NCBI GenBank assembly: GCA_963636105.1
Contig: CAVHIG010000030.1
Coordinates: 1 to 22,128 of the forward strand
Length of the DNA: 22,128 nucleotides
Direction of reading: 5' to 3'
DNA from: CAVHIG01 sp963636105
Lineage (GTDB): Bacteria > Bacillota > Clostridia > Peptostreptococcales > Anaerovoracaceae
A program made the position numbers and the translations under genes. The notes beneath the pieces are model-generated. The model did no database searches. It worked only from the letters and a program-made list of their open reading frames with translations, and had not been told where the DNA came from. Positions within the stretch are counted from its first letter, which is position 1. Every line of letters starts with the position of its first letter. Positions 22,032 through 22,128 of the stretch are shown here, piece after piece.

Positions 22032-22128
22032 TCAAATTATTTGTTACAAGGAAGATTTGGGGGCGGTAGCTGGCTGCAGGCCCTTGTGACGAGCAGCTAG
22101 AGGCAGCAAGCGATTCGAGCCAGGGTTT
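22032..22128 (+). repeat. Truncated copy 3 of dispersed structured repeat
   Basis: These 97 bases match 2381-2476 of the complete copy with few changes and are cut by the right edge of the window. At two positions it agrees with copy 1 against copy 2 (GGCGG for GGTGG and GAGGCAGC for GAGACAGC). Confidence 0.9.

Overview
This window looks like a chromosomal piece from a low-to-mid GC Gram-positive anaerobe of class Clostridia. The signs are strong AGGAGG-type ribosome sites, the ireB-ruvX pair, a giant 2-hydroxyacyl-CoA dehydratase activase-like protein, an S-layer-homology surface protein, a potRABCD operon and Gram-positive LexA boxes. A family such as Anaerovoracaceae/Eubacteriales family XIII is possible, but that is inference. 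No phage, transposase, CRISPR array, rRNA or tRNA gene was seen.

Layout: 1-124 is a truncated copy of a dispersed, highly structured repeat. 130-2278 (minus strand) holds trmL, then an ACT-less homoserine dehydrogenase, then a SEC-C protein, closed by a terminator whose pairing works only on that strand. 2377-2633 is a complete copy of the repeat, followed by a terminator-like hairpin. 2826-4868 encodes a secreted YcdB/PepSY-like protein with SLH repeats. 5002-9249 encodes a 1415-residue protein with two BadF-type ATPase modules fused to dehydratase-like modules. 9355-10083 is yebC, followed by a likely 6S RNA (10103-10280) and a guaA gene encoding only the ATP-pyrophosphatase half of GMP synthetase. 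11530-12660 is an SLC13/ArsB-type permease. 13037-17337 is a complete spermidine/putrescine uptake operon under an XRE-cupin regulator. 17634-20258 is alaS, 20370-20618 ireB and 20767-21225 ruvX. 21407-21727 (minus) is a small membrane-anchored LysM protein behind a near-consensus promoter with three LexA boxes. The right edge holds a 46-bp tandem duplication and a third, truncated copy of the dispersed repeat.

Most genes are housekeeping or conserved. The less ordinary signals are: (i) the imperfect-palindrome repeat, three copies in 22 kb, with both window edges inside copies; (ii) the SOS-controlled YneA-like division inhibitor with operators about three helical turns apart; (iii) the GMP synthetase without its glutaminase half, preceded by a perfect inverted repeat at its ribosome site; (iv) the pseudo-dimeric activase with two identically spaced cysteine pairs; and (v) an 11-base motif, GTAGCAAGCAT, in the leaders of three separate units. 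I found no clear new defence or mobile system. The repeat family is the best candidate for something undescribed.
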